Origin: an uncultured Tenacibaculum sp.
Lineage (GTDB): Bacteria; Bacteroidota; Bacteroidia; Flavobacteriales; Flavobacteriaceae
Reading direction: 5' to 3'
NCBI RefSeq assembly: GCF_947504135.1
Contig: NZ_CANNGG010000001.1
Location: 248,001-312,000 of the forward strand
Length of the DNA: 64,000 bases
Program-made: the position numbers and the translations under genes
The notes under the pieces: model-generated
What the model saw: only the letters and a program-made list of their open reading frames with translations
What the model was told of the DNA's origin: nothing
Database searches by the model: none
Part shown: in pieces, positions 1-8,369 of the stretch
How positions within the stretch are numbered: the stretch's first letter is position 1
How the letters are laid out: every line of letters begins with the position of its first letter

Positions 1-167
1 TTTTCACCAGTAACTACAATTTTAGATTCGTTAGATCTAACTAATTCTAAATCGATACCATTGTACACTTTTACTTGATAAAAGCTACCTAATTCTTTTG
101 TCATGGTTGTTTGAGCCGACGCTGTAATAGTCATCAAAAACAAACTCATAAATACTAAATTCTTCAT
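1..167 (-). CDS. Head-GIN domain protein (DUF2807-like), N-terminal part
   Basis: Only the first 55 codons lie in the window; the gene runs off the left edge. The start is ATG at 167 on the minus strand. The first 19 or so residues form a signal peptide (MKNLVFMSLFLMTITASAQ) that ends in a typical A-x-A-Q cleavage site. The mature start (LGSFYQVKVYNGIDLELV) resembles the first strands of the secreted or surface beta-helical head-GIN/DUF2807 proteins common in Bacteroidota, whose role is not known. The family call rests on this short segment only. Confidence 0.6.
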   Translation of the reverse strand, partial: MKNLVFMSLFLMTITASAQTTMTKELGSFYQVKVYNGIDLELVRSNESKIVVTGE

Positions 168-258
168 AATAAATTCCATTAGTTAATTGAGTATAACCAA
201 TAATTATACCAATACTATAAAGGTAAATCTTAATTTTTATTGTTTAAAACTGTACAAA

Positions 259-2454
259 TTAGTGTGAAATCAAATTGAAATCAAGGTGTTTACGCTCTAA
301 ATCGGTATGCTTTACTTTTACAACAACTTCATCTCCTAATTGAATGATGTTCTTAGTCGACTGACCAACCACAGCATATTGTTTTTCGTCAAAGATATAA
401 TAATCATCCTTAATGTCTTTAATACGTACCATACCTTCACATTTATTGGATTTAATTTCAACATAAATTCCCCATTCAGTAACACCTGAAATCACTCCTT
501 CAAATTCTTGATCTTTATGATCTTGCATGTATTTAACCTGCATATATTTAATGGAATCTCTTTCAGCTTTTGAAGCTAATTCTTCCATTTTTGAAGAATG
601 TTTACACTTTTCTTCATAAATTTCGGCTTTTGGTGAGTTTCCGCCATCTAAATAGTGTTGTAATAAACGATGTGTCATCACATCAGGATAACGACGAATT
701 GGTGAAGTAAAGTGGCTGTAATAATCAAAAGCTAAACCGTAGTGACCTATATTTTGTGTAGTGTATTCAGCTTTACTCATTGAACGAATAGCTAAGGTTT
801 CTACCATATTAGCTTCTCCTTTACCATGAACGTCTGATAATAATTTATTTAAACTATCCGATGTTTTTTGGCGTGTTTCTGTATTGATTTTATATCCAAA
901 TTTGCTAACAATGTTCTGTAATGATGCTAGTTTTTCTACATCTGGTTCATCGTGTACACGATATACAAATGTTTTCTTACTTGGTCTCCCTGCAGAAAGC
1001 CCTATAAATTCAGCTACTTTTTTGTTTGCTAATAACATAAATTCTTCAATTAGTTTATTAGCGTCTTTAGCTTCTTTAAAGAAAACTCCTGTAGGGTTAG
1101 CATTTTCATCTAAATGAAATTTAACTTCAACTCTATCAAAAGAAATAGCTCCTGATTTCATACGCTTTTTACGCATTTTTTTAGCTAGTTCATCGAGTTT
1201 TAATGTAGCTTCAACAATAGTTTCATCAACTTCATATGCTTCTCCAGTTAAAGAAACATCAGCAGGAATTGTATTATTTTTATTCTCAATGATAGCTTGT
1301 GCTTCTTCATAAGCAAAGCGTTTATCAGAATAAGTAACAGTTCTTCCAAACCATTGGTTAATAACTTGTGCTTTCTCATTCATTTCAAAAACTGCTGAAA
1401 AAGTTAATTTTTCTTCATTTGGTCGTAATGAACAAACTCCGTTACTTAACATTTCAGGTAGCATTGGTACCACTCTATCAACTAAATATACTGATGTAGC
1501 ACGATCATAAGCTTCATCATCTAAAACAGTTTTTGGTTGTAAATAATGAGAAACATCAGCAATATGAATACCTATTTCATAATTACCATTTTCAAGTTTT
1601 GTAAATGATAAAGCATCGTCAAAATCTTTAGCATCTTTAGGATCTATGGTAAATGTTAAATCTCCTCGCATATCTCTACGCTTAGCTATTTCCTCCTTAG
1701 TAATTTCAATAGGTAATTCAGATGCTTCTTTCTCTACTTCAGTAGGAAATTCATACGGTAAACCATATTCTAATAAAATAGAATGGATTTCTGTATCGTG
1801 ATCTCCTGGTCTTCCTAAAACTTGAGTAATTTTTCCAAACGGATTTTTAGAATTCTCTGGCCAATCAGTCATTGTAGCAACAACCTTATCACCATCTTTT
1901 GCTCCATTTAATTTACTTTGAGAAATAAAAATGTCTGCATACATTTTAGTGCTATCTGGTATAACAAATCCGAAATTTTTATTCATTTGTAATACACCAA
2001 CAAATTCGGTTTTTGCTCTCTCAATAATTTCTACAACATCGGCTTCTAGTTTATTACTTCTACGTTTTTTATACACATAGGCTTTTACAGTATCGTTATG
2101 TAAGCCTTTACCTAAGTTTACTGAAGGTACAAAAATATCGTGTTCAAAATCATCACAAATAAAATAAGCATTGCCATTAGAAGTAGCATCTAAAGTACCA
2201 ACATGGTATTTACGGTCTTCATTTATTTGATATTTACCTCTATCAACTTCTTTAATTTTCTTGTTAGCTGTTAGTTCTGCTAATTTTTTAATAATTTGAT
2301 TTTTGCCATCAGTATCAGAAACCTTTAATTTAGAGGCAATCTGTTTGTAATTGTAATATTTATTACTGTCTTCGTTAAGTATTTTGAAAATGTTACGGGT
2401 AAGATCTTTGATAACTTTACCCTTTTTTTTGTAGATTTTTTTCTTTCTAGTCAT
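259..2454 (-). CDS. rnr: Ribonuclease R, 3'-5' exoribonuclease
   Basis: A 731-residue RNase II/R family enzyme that degrades structured RNA processively from the 3' end. Order of domains: basic N-terminal helix-turn-helix-like region (1-80), two cold-shock/OB domains (about 85-215), the RNB catalytic domain with the acidic metal-binding motif DPKDAKDFDDAL near residue 270 and SPIRRYPD near 590, then a C-terminal S1 domain (EGVISGVTEWGIYVEI) from about 645. Length and domain order fit RNase R rather than RNase II. It is transcribed alone, leftwards, away from the long AT-rich gap at 2455-3697. Confidence 0.95.
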   Translation of the reverse strand: MTRKKKIYKKKGKVIKDLTRNIFKILNEDSNKYYNYKQIASKLKVSDTDGKNQIIKKLAELTANKKIKEVDRGKYQINEDRKYHVGTLDATSNGNAYFICDDFEHDIFVPSVNLGKGLHNDTVKAYVYKKRRSNKLEADVVEIIERAKTEFVGVLQMNKNFGFVIPDSTKMYADIFISQSKLNGAKDGDKVVATMTDWPENSKNPFGKITQVLGRPGDHDTEIHSILLEYGLPYEFPTEVEKEASELPIEITKEEIAKRRDMRGDLTFTIDPKDAKDFDDALSFTKLENGNYEIGIHIADVSHYLQPKTVLDDEAYDRATSVYLVDRVVPMLPEMLSNGVCSLRPNEEKLTFSAVFEMNEKAQVINQWFGRTVTYSDKRFAYEEAQAIIENKNNTIPADVSLTGEAYEVDETIVEATLKLDELAKKMRKKRMKSGAISFDRVEVKFHLDENANPTGVFFKEAKDANKLIEEFMLLANKKVAEFIGLSAGRPSKKTFVYRVHDEPDVEKLASLQNIVSKFGYKINTETRQKTSDSLNKLLSDVHGKGEANMVETLAIRSMSKAEYTTQNIGHYGLAFDYYSHFTSPIRRYPDVMTHRLLQHYLDGGNSPKAEIYEEKCKHSSKMEELASKAERDSIKYMQVKYMQDHKDQEFEGVISGVTEWGIYVEIKSNKCEGMVRIKDIKDDYYIFDEKQYAVVGQSTKNIIQLGDEVVVKVKHTDLERKHLDFNLISH

Positions 2455-2847
2455 TAATCTTTCGTCTTATTAAATTTTCAACCAAAGTACGAATAATATT
2501 AATGCTAGTAATTTAAATAACTGTTATAAATTGATTTCATTTTTTTCTATCTTAGTTTTATTAATGTAGATAATTTTTCTTTTTGTCAAATAAATTATAC
2601 AATGGAAAAATTCTTCAGCATAAAAAAGTAAAATTCATTTGGCTAACTCATTGTTAATAACTCCTAAAAAAATAATTAACTTCCTTATATTCAAATAAAT
2701 GGTGGGTTAATAGGTAGAGGTGAGGTTAAAGCTAGTATTCTAAAAAGTGCTAATCAAATAGTTATTCCTTAAAAAGTTAAAAAAAACATAATAAAATTGT
2801 AACGTTTCTTAAATTCATACGTCTTTATAGTAAGAAAGTCGTTATAA
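2455..2847. other. AT-rich intergenic region upstream of rnr
   Basis: No intact gene is visible. Around 2680-2772 one plus-strand frame reads NGGLIGRGEVKASILK and continues to a stop at 2770, which looks more protein-like than the surrounding AT-rich DNA, but it has no start codon and is too short to identify. One DnaA-box-like word (TGTTAATAA) lies at 2652-2660. The rnr promoter should be near 2470-2490; a TACTTTG-like box reads leftwards there but has one base too few for the consensus. Confidence 0.4.
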
Positions 2848-3012
2848 ATGAAAAACTTACGAAAAATAATAGCGCTGTTTATTTTCATATTCATTACAGG
2901 AATTATCGTTACTGTAGTGAGTATAAATACGACTTTAAACAAAAAAACTCCTTCAGAAGTAGTAACTAAAGATACTATTTACCTTATCAAAGCTTCTAAG
3001 AGAGCCGTATAA
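2848..3012 (+). CDS. Small single-span membrane protein
   Basis: A 54-codon ORF. It starts MKNLRKIIALFIFIFITG, continues with a hydrophobic segment to about residue 25, and ends with a short polar tail containing TPSEVVTKDTIYLIKASKRAV. The basic N-terminus followed by one hydrophobic helix predicts an inner-membrane protein with its tail outside. Such mini-proteins are common and uncharacterised in Flavobacteriia. It stands alone between two long AT-rich stretches. No function can be assigned; coding status is supported only by the clean start, amphipathic design and stop. Confidence 0.5.
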   Translation: MKNLRKIIALFIFIFITGIIVTVVSINTTLNKKTPSEVVTKDTIYLIKASKRAV

Positions 3013-3697
3013 GCCTTTTTAACTCACTTATTATCACTTTTCAACAAACGTAGTATTTACGTCTTATTTTTTGCAATTTGCCCTAAAACAAGACAAAGAG
3101 GTTACACTAGTTTTTTAAACTCAGTAAATGATTAGTAGAAGAATTTATAAAACTCAAAACTTCAAAAAAACTGTTATTAACATATTATATAATTAATAAA
3201 AGAGATTTTAAAAATTTAAAAAAAGAAATGATTGTTATTATAGTGTGTTAATATGTAGCATAAAAAGTGGATTTTATTTTTGGTGAAGTGACTTATTAAA
3301 ATAAATAAACAAGTTATTAGTTAAATAAAACTTTAAAAATCAACTATAAAATAGAGTTATAAACAAAAGTTATAAACAGTAATTCACTAAAAATATTGAA
3401 TAGTTAATTTTCTTTTGAATGTAAAAAAAGGGTTAATTTAATGTTGATAAATGTTCATTAAAATCTTAAAAAAAAAGTTGCATAATTAATTCTTGTTCTT
3501 GTATTGTAAAAAATATCTAGAAAATCAAATTTTCTTTTTAGAATATTTTATTAGTTCTTAACAATTAGATAATATAGTTTAACTCTTTAATTTTAAAGAG
3601 GTTATTAAGAATGCTAAAAAAAGCATTGTTAATTACTGTTGATAACCGTGAATAACTGTATTTTTGTAATTCACAACTGAATTAAAATCAACAAATT
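3013..3697. other. 685-bp AT-rich non-coding region, possible replication origin
   Basis: This is the longest gene-free stretch in the window and is extremely AT-rich. It holds several words close to the DnaA box TTATNCACA: TTATTAACA (3174-3182), TTATAAACA twice (3357-3365, 3370-3378), TGTTGATAA twice (3442-3450, 3637-3645; complement TTATCAACA) and CGTGAATAA (3647-3655; complement TTATTCACG). None is the exact TTATCCACA. rnr and rpiB are transcribed away from it on either side. A replication origin is possible but unproven; no dnaA gene is in the window. Confidence 0.3.
3639..3666 (+). promoter_or_regulatory. rpiB promoter
   Basis: TTG at 3639-3641 is followed after 17 bases by TATTTTTG at 3659-3666. 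This matches the Bacteroidota primary sigma consensus (-33 TTG, -7 TAnnTTTG) on both elements. The predicted start of transcription is near 3670, about 28 nt before the rpiB ATG. Confidence 0.7.
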
Positions 3698-4129
3698 ATG
3701 ACAATCGCTGTAGGAAATGACCATGCAGGTACAGAATATAAGTTTGAAATTGTTAAACTTTTAGAAGAATTAGGACACAAAGTAATCAACTTTGGTACAA
3801 ATGAAACCGATAGTATGGATTACCCAGATACAATTCATCCAGCTGCTGAAGCTGTGGAGACAGGACAAGCTGAAATGGGAATTATTTTATGTGGAAGTGG
3901 TAATGGAGCACAAATGACTGCTAACAAGCACCAGGGAGTTCGTGCCGCTTTATGTTGGAATAATGAATTGGTAGAATTAACACGTCAGCACAACGATGCA
4001 AACATTTTAACGATTCCAGCTCGTTTTGTATCGTTACAACAGGCTTTAGGTTTTGTAAAAATATTTTTATCTACTGAATTTGAAGGTGGACGTCACGCTA
4101 ATAGAGTAGAGAAAATAGCTTGCTGTTAA
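3698..4129 (+). CDS. rpiB: Ribose-5-phosphate isomerase B
   Basis: A 143-residue RpiB/LacA/LacB family enzyme that interconverts ribose 5-phosphate and ribulose 5-phosphate in the non-oxidative pentose phosphate pathway. The N-terminal GNDHAG phosphate-binding segment, the conserved YPD at about 48-50 and the CGSGNG loop carrying the catalytic cysteine (near residue 69) are all present. Length is normal for the family. Its TAA stop shares its last A with the ATG of the next gene, so the GNAT gene is translationally coupled to it. Confidence 0.93.
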   Translation: MTIAVGNDHAGTEYKFEIVKLLEELGHKVINFGTNETDSMDYPDTIHPAAEAVETGQAEMGIILCGSGNGAQMTANKHQGVRAALCWNNELVELTRQHNDANILTIPARFVSLQQALGFVKIFLSTEFEGGRHANRVEKIACC

Positions 4130-4569
4130 TGATTATCACAGTAAAAAAATTTCAAGAATTAACAACTTCAGAACTGTATGAGCTTTTGCAATTACGTTCT
4201 GAAGTTTTTGTTGTTGAACAAGATTGTGTCTATCAAGATATTGATGGTAAAGATCAAAACGCTTTACACGTTATAGGAGTTAAAGAAGGAAAAATAGTTG
4301 GATATACACGATTATTTAACAATGGTGAATATTTTGATACGCCTAGTATTGGTAGGGTAGTAGTTAAGGAAAATGAACGTAAATATGGTTATGGTCATGA
4401 TTTAATGAAAGCTTCTATAAAAGCTATTGTTGATAACTACAATGAAACTACCATTACCATTTCTGCACAAACCTATTTACAAAAATTCTACGAATCTCAC
4501 GGATTTAAACAAGTAGGTGAAGGTTATTTAGAAGATGGAATTCCGCATATAAGAATGGTGAGGAAGTAA
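4129..4569 (+). CDS. GNAT-family N-acetyltransferase, ElaA-like
   Basis: A 146-residue acetyltransferase of the ElaA type (N-terminal ELYELLQLRSEVFVVEQ). The acetyl-CoA loop appears as RVVVKENERKYGYGHDLM, a variant of the R/Q-x-x-G-x-G/A pattern, and the C-terminal FYESHGF is typical of GNAT enzymes. An upstream TTG could add three residues, but the ATG at 4129 overlapping the rpiB stop (TAATG) is the better start. Substrate unknown. It forms a two-gene unit with rpiB. Confidence 0.85.
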   Translation: MIITVKKFQELTTSELYELLQLRSEVFVVEQDCVYQDIDGKDQNALHVIGVKEGKIVGYTRLFNNGEYFDTPSIGRVVVKENERKYGYGHDLMKASIKAIVDNYNETTITISAQTYLQKFYESHGFKQVGEGYLEDGIPHIRMVRK

Positions 4570-4571
4570 AT

Positions 4572-4688
4572 TTAGTTATCTTTCTCTTTCTTATTCATTT
4601 TATAAAGTAGATATCCAAAACCTACTAAAAAATGCAGTATAATAATTCCTGCTATGATGTATATAAATGTGTTTGAATTATTGTTCAT
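4572..4688 (-). CDS. 38-residue single-span membrane protein
   Basis: A small ORF starting at ATG 4688 and reading leftwards. MNNNSNTFIY is followed by a hydrophobic helix (IIAGIIILHFLVGFGYLLY) and a charged tail MNKKEKDN. The pattern of a short polar head, one membrane helix and a Lys-rich cytoplasmic tail is seen in many annotated flavobacterial mini-proteins. It lies between two convergent genes. Function unknown; coding status is likely but not certain given its size. Confidence 0.55.
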   Translation of the reverse strand: MNNNSNTFIYIIAGIIILHFLVGFGYLLYKMNKKEKDN

Positions 4689-4733
4689 AGTGATAAAATT
4701 ACAACAATAATATTTTTTAAAAAGTAACTTAAG

Positions 4734-5309
4734 TTACAGTAACTCTCCAACCTCTTTAACCTCACCAACTTGCATATTTCCTAATAAAATATCACCTACG
4801 CGAACACGCACTAAACGAAGTGTAGGAAAACCAACAGCTGAGGTCATTTTACGTACTTGTCTAAATTTTCCTTCTGTTAAGGTAACTGATATCCAAGGAG
4901 TAGGACCATGACGAGCATCACGTATTTTTTTAGAACGTTCTGGTAAATCTGGTGTGTCAATCAACCTAACTTCACAAGGTTTGGTTTGGTATTTTTTTCC
5001 ATCAAAACCAATTTCAACACCATTTTTTAACTGTTCAACAGCATCAGAAGTAATTGCTCCATCTACTTGAGCATAGTATTCCTTTTCAACTCCACCTCTG
5101 GTAGTAATAAAATCACTTACTTTTCCATCTGTTGTTAATAACAATAAACCTTCCGACTTTACATCTAATCTACCAACAGCCATTGTTTTTTCGGGAAAAT
5201 TATACAATTCACCCAATAATTTATGTTTTCCTCCCTTTTTTTGATTAGTAATAAATTGTGATAAAAAACCATAAGGTTTGTAAATCATGAAGTGACGATG
5301 GTTTGACAT
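4734..5309 (-). CDS. RluE-type large-subunit rRNA pseudouridine synthase
   Basis: A 191-residue RsuA/RluB/RluE family enzyme converting a uridine of rRNA to pseudouridine. The catalytic Asp sits in the motif GRLDVKSEGLLLLT near residue 50. There is no N-terminal S4 domain, which points to RluE rather than RsuA or RluB. I start at ATG 5309 (MSNHRHFMIYKPYG): an in-frame start 14 codons upstream would add an unrelated hydrophobic stretch, and the family begins at this position. The gene is divergent from recA, with about 115 bp between the two starts. Confidence 0.88.
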   Translation of the reverse strand: MSNHRHFMIYKPYGFLSQFITNQKKGGKHKLLGELYNFPEKTMAVGRLDVKSEGLLLLTTDGKVSDFITTRGGVEKEYYAQVDGAITSDAVEQLKNGVEIGFDGKKYQTKPCEVRLIDTPDLPERSKKIRDARHGPTPWISVTLTEGKFRQVRKMTSAVGFPTLRLVRVRVGDILLGNMQVGEVKEVGELL

Positions 5310-5424
5310 CTTTTCTTTTTTTAAGAAGCACAATATTACAAAATGTAACATAAAAAGATAGGATATTAAAGCTAGTTTTTCATAACTTAGCCGTTCTTAT
5401 TATTTAAAATAATTAGCACGATTT

Positions 5425-6432
5425 ATGGCAGCAGATAAAGAAAAAGAAGCGAAATTAAAAGCGCTTCAACTTACACTAGATAAGTTAGATAAAACTTACG
5501 GTAAAGGAACCGTAATGAAGTTAGGAGATAGCCAAGTAGAAGATGTAGATGCAATATCGTCAGGTTCTTTAGGATTAGATTTAGCCTTAGGAGTAGGAGG
5601 ATACCCTCGTGGAAGAATTATAGAAATTTACGGACCAGAATCATCAGGTAAAACAACTTTAACAATACATGCAATTGCAGAAGCTCAAAAAGCAGGAGGT
5701 ATTGCTGCTTTTATTGATGCAGAACATGCTTTTGATCGTTTTTATGCTGAAAGTTTAGGTGTAGATGTTGATAACTTAATTATTTCTCAACCGGACCATG
5801 GTGAGCAAGCTTTAGAGATTGCTGATAACTTAATTCGTTCTGGAGCCATTGATATTGTAGTAATTGATTCGGTTGCAGCATTAACACCAAAATCTGAGAT
5901 TGAAGGTGAAATGGGTGACTCTAAAATGGGACTTCATGCACGTTTAATGTCACAAGCCTTGCGTAAATTAACAGGTACTATTAGTAAAACAAACTGTACA
6001 GTTATATTTATTAACCAGTTACGTGAAAAGATTGGAGTTATGTTTGGTAACCCAGAAACTACAACAGGAGGTAATGCTTTAAAATTCTATGCATCTGTTC
6101 GTTTAGATATTCGTCGTAGAACACAAATTAAAGATGGTGATAAAGTAATTGGTAACAGTACTAAAGTTAAGATTGTAAAGAATAAAGTAGCTCCACCATT
6201 CCAACAAGCAGAATTTGATATTATGTATGGAGCAGGAATATCTAAAGTTGGTGAAGTTTTAGATATTGGTGTAGAATACGGAATTATAAAGAAAAGTGGT
6301 TCTTGGTTTAGTTACGGAGACACAAAATTAGGTCAGGGTAGAGATGCTGTTAAAGGTGTTATTAAAGACAATCCTGAATTAATGGAAGAGCTAGAAAATA
6401 AAATTAAAGATGCTATTGAAAATCAGGAATAA
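5425..6432 (+). CDS. recA: Recombinase RecA
   Basis: A 335-residue RecA protein: homologous recombination, DNA strand exchange and co-protease activity for LexA-type repressors. The Walker A motif GPESSGKT is at 70-77, Walker B ([12 protein letters not shown]) near 140, the L1/L2 loops are present ([17 protein letters not shown]) and there is a short acidic C-tail. Length is at the short end of normal. No LexA box is recognisable just upstream; the region before the start has only a TAACTTAG box, one base from the -7 consensus. A strong terminator follows. Confidence 0.98.
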   Translation: MAADKEKEAKLKALQLTLDKLDKTYGKGTVMKLGDSQVEDVDAISSGSLGLDLALGVGGYPRGRIIEIYGPESSGKTTLTIHAIAEAQKAGGIAAFIDAEHAFDRFYAESLGVDVDNLIISQPDHGEQALEIADNLIRSGAIDIVVIDSVAALTPKSEIEGEMGDSKMGLHARLMSQALRKLTGTISKTNCTVIFINQLREKIGVMFGNPETTTGGNALKFYASVRLDIRRRTQIKDGDKVIGNSTKVKIVKNKVAPPFQQAEFDIMYGAGISKVGEVLDIGVEYGIIKKSGSWFSYGDTKLGQGRDAVKGVIKDNPELMEELENKIKDAIENQE

Positions 6433-6466
6433 GTAATTTAAATTCAAAGTTCAAACTATTACTATT

Positions 6467-6500
6467 TAAAAAGCTGTTCTTGTTAAAGAACAGCTTTTTA
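6467..6500 (+). terminator. Terminator after recA
   Basis: The perfect hairpin AAAAAGCTGTTCTT / AAGAACAGCTTTTT with a 4-base loop is followed by TATTT. A-rich and T-rich flanks mean it can also stop the convergent dut transcript. Confidence 0.85.
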
Positions 6501-6530
6501 TTTCAAAAATTTTAAATAGCAAAAAATATT

Positions 6531-6962
6531 TTAAACTCCTGTACTACCAAAACCACCAGCACCACGTTCAGTTTCGTTTAAAACTTCTACTTCTTGCCAG
6601 TTTACACGTTCGTGTTTTGCAATAACTAATTGCGCAATTCGCTCACCATCGTTTACTACAAAATCTTCGTTAGATAAGTTTACTAAAATCACTCCAATTT
6701 CACCACGATAATCAGCATCAACTGTACCAGGAGAATTTAATACGGTAATCCCTTTTTTGGCTGCGAGTCCACTACGTGGACGAACTTGAGCTTCATACCC
6801 AACAGGAAGCGCAATAAATAAACCTGTTTTAATAATCGCTCTCTCTAAAGGTTTTAAAATAATAGCAGCATCTATATTTGCACGTAAATCCATTCCTGCA
6901 GATCCCTCGGTTTCATAAGCTGGTGTTTGATGTTTGGATTTGTTTATGATTTGTACGTTCAT
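6531..6962 (-). CDS. dut: dUTP diphosphatase
   Basis: A 143-residue trimeric dUTPase hydrolysing dUTP to dUMP and pyrophosphate, which keeps uracil out of DNA and feeds dTMP synthesis. All five family motifs are present: [32 protein letters not shown] and the C-terminal [11 protein letters not shown] start at ATG 6962 ([10 protein letters not shown]), as relatives do. An ATG nine bases upstream (6971) is also possible. The longer frame that opens at 6989 is excluded because that triplet lies inside the -7 promoter box. It is divergent from gpsA. Confidence 0.93.
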   Translation of the reverse strand: MNVQIINKSKHQTPAYETEGSAGMDLRANIDAAIILKPLERAIIKTGLFIALPVGYEAQVRPRSGLAAKKGITVLNSPGTVDADYRGEIGVILVNLSNEDFVVNDGERIAQLVIAKHERVNWQEVEVLNETERGAGGFGSTGV

Positions 6963-6986
6963 ATGTTTCATATAGTTTTTAAAATT

Positions 6987-6994
6987 CAAATATA
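6987..6994 (-). promoter_or_regulatory. dut -7 promoter box
   Basis: TATATTTG on the minus strand, a perfect match to TAnnTTTG. It puts the transcription start near 6983, about 20 nt before the chosen dut ATG, and rules out the longer reading frame. No clear -33 TTG is seen. Confidence 0.6.
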
Positions 6995-7030
6995 TAACCT
7001 TTAAGTTTAGAGAGTCGATTATAGATTTCT

Positions 7031-7038
7031 TAATTTTG
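7031..7038 (+). promoter_or_regulatory. gpsA -7 promoter box
   Basis: TAATTTTG matches the -7 consensus exactly and lies 21 bases before the gpsA ATG at 7060. The dut and gpsA boxes are back to back, 36 bp apart, so their -33 regions overlap. Confidence 0.6.
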
Positions 7039-7059
7039 TACTACAAACAAATACTACTT

Positions 7060-8055
7060 ATGAACAATCAAACTAAAATAGCCGTTTTAGGAGGTGGAAG
7101 TTGGGCAACAGCTATTGTTAAAATGTTATCTGAAAACTTAGAAACTATTGGTTGGTATATGCGCAGCATATATGCTATTGAACATATTAAACGTAACAAA
7201 CATAATCCTAGTTATTTAAGTTCTGCAGAGTTACATCCTGAACAGTTAGATTTGTCTGAAAATATAAATTACATTGTAGAAAATTATGATGTGTTAATTT
7301 TTGCCGTTCCTTCTGCTTTTTTAAACGGAGAATTGGAAAAACTTACTGCTTCTTTAGAGAATAAAGTTATTTTTTCAGCCATTAAAGGAATTGTACCAGA
7401 ATCAGGATTAATTGTTGGTGAACATTTTCATGAAAAATACAATATACCATATGAAAATATTGGGGTAATATCTGGACCATGTCATGCAGAAGAAGTAGCA
7501 ATGGAACGCTTATCGTATTTAACACTTGCTTGTCAAGATGAAGAAAAAGCAAAAAAACTTAGTGAAGCTATTTCAGGACGTTATATTAAAACTAAAATTT
7601 CTGATGATATTATTGGTACTGAATATGCAGCGATGTTAAAAAATATTTATGCTATAGCTGCAGGAATTGCTCATGGTTTAGGCTATGGAGATAATTTTCA
7701 AGCGGTATTAATGAGTAATGGTATTAGAGAAATGAAACGCTTTATTAAAAAGATTCATAAAATGAAGCGTAATATTAATAATTCAGCATACCTAGGTGAT
7801 TTATTAGTTACTGGATATTCTACATTTAGTAGAAATAGAATGTTTGGAAATATGATAGGTAAAGGCTATACGGTAAAATCTGCGATGTTAGAAATGAGTA
7901 TGGTTGCAGAAGGATATTATGCCACTAAAAGTGCTTACGAAATTAATCAAAATAACGGTGCAAAAACTCCAATTATAAACGCTGTATATAATGTCTTGTA
8001 TGACAAAAAAGAAGCGAAAGATGAGTTTTTAAAGTTAACAAATAGATTAGATTAG
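7060..8055 (+). CDS. gpsA: NAD(P)H-dependent glycerol-3-phosphate dehydrogenase
   Basis: A 331-residue GpsA homologue reducing dihydroxyacetone phosphate to sn-glycerol 3-phosphate for phospholipid synthesis. The N-terminal Rossmann motif is GGGSWATA, the substrate region SGPCHAEEVA is present, and the catalytic-lysine helix reads GTEYAAMLKNIYAIAAGIAHGLG. The start at 7060 is chosen because the frame upstream begins inside the -7 box. The window also has glpD, the opposite-direction enzyme, at 10963-12609. Confidence 0.92.
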   Translation: MNNQTKIAVLGGGSWATAIVKMLSENLETIGWYMRSIYAIEHIKRNKHNPSYLSSAELHPEQLDLSENINYIVENYDVLIFAVPSAFLNGELEKLTASLENKVIFSAIKGIVPESGLIVGEHFHEKYNIPYENIGVISGPCHAEEVAMERLSYLTLACQDEEKAKKLSEAISGRYIKTKISDDIIGTEYAAMLKNIYAIAAGIAHGLGYGDNFQAVLMSNGIREMKRFIKKIHKMKRNINNSAYLGDLLVTGYSTFSRNRMFGNMIGKGYTVKSAMLEMSMVAEGYYATKSAYEINQNNGAKTPIINAVYNVLYDKKEAKDEFLKLTNRLD

Positions 8056-8280
8056 TTGTTTGCATTTGTACAAATAATCCTTCTTAAAATGAATTAAGAA
8101 GCCCCATCAATCACTTCTATAATTGAGTTGTTTGTAGGTTTTGTATAGAAAAATAATAACAAATTTAATTTAAAAATCTGATTAGTAAATATTTTTGTTA
8201 ATTTTTTGATGAAAAATAAGTAATAGTATAAAATTACTGATTATTATATTTTATTACTTTTAGTTTAAAAACAAACAATT
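8056..8280. other. Intergenic region between gpsA and the ACT-like gene
   Basis: A weak hairpin CTTCTTAA/TTAAGAAG (8080-8101) without a T-run follows gpsA. The box TACTTTTA (8255-8262), one base from the -7 consensus, lies 18 bases before the conserved RNA element at 8281. No gene is visible. Confidence 0.5.
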
Positions 8281-8344
8281 ATGAAATGAGCTATAACAAA
8301 TCTTAATAACCATTGAGATAGTTATTAGCGAATTACATCTGACC
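8281..8344 (+). ncRNA. Conserved 64-nt structured leader element, copy 1
   Basis: ATGAAATGAGC, then 36 variable bases, then GCGAATTACATCTGACC. The same element, also exactly 64 nt with the same 36-base interior, occurs at 26765-26828 on the minus strand. The first 11 bases can pair with GCGAATTACAT as AUG/CAU, an A.A mismatch, AAU/AUU, tandem G.A and A.G, and GC/GC. The helix continues as UA/UA and an inner AUCU/AGAU hairpin. A TAnnTTTA box lies 18 bases upstream and the next gene starts 25 bases downstream, so it should be in the 5' leader of the ACT-like gene. I do not recognise the family. Confidence 0.65.
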
Positions 8345-8369
8345 CTAAGGAATAATTAAAATTAAACAG

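Noticed and set aside
884..1117. Plus-strand ORF of 77 codons inside rnr.
   Set aside because: It is antisense to the conserved RNB domain and has no family-like features; a mirror of the real gene.
6963..6989. N-terminal extension of dut (MNFKNYMKH).
   Set aside because: The first triplet lies inside the perfect -7 box TATATTTG, and family members start at MNVQI-like sequence.
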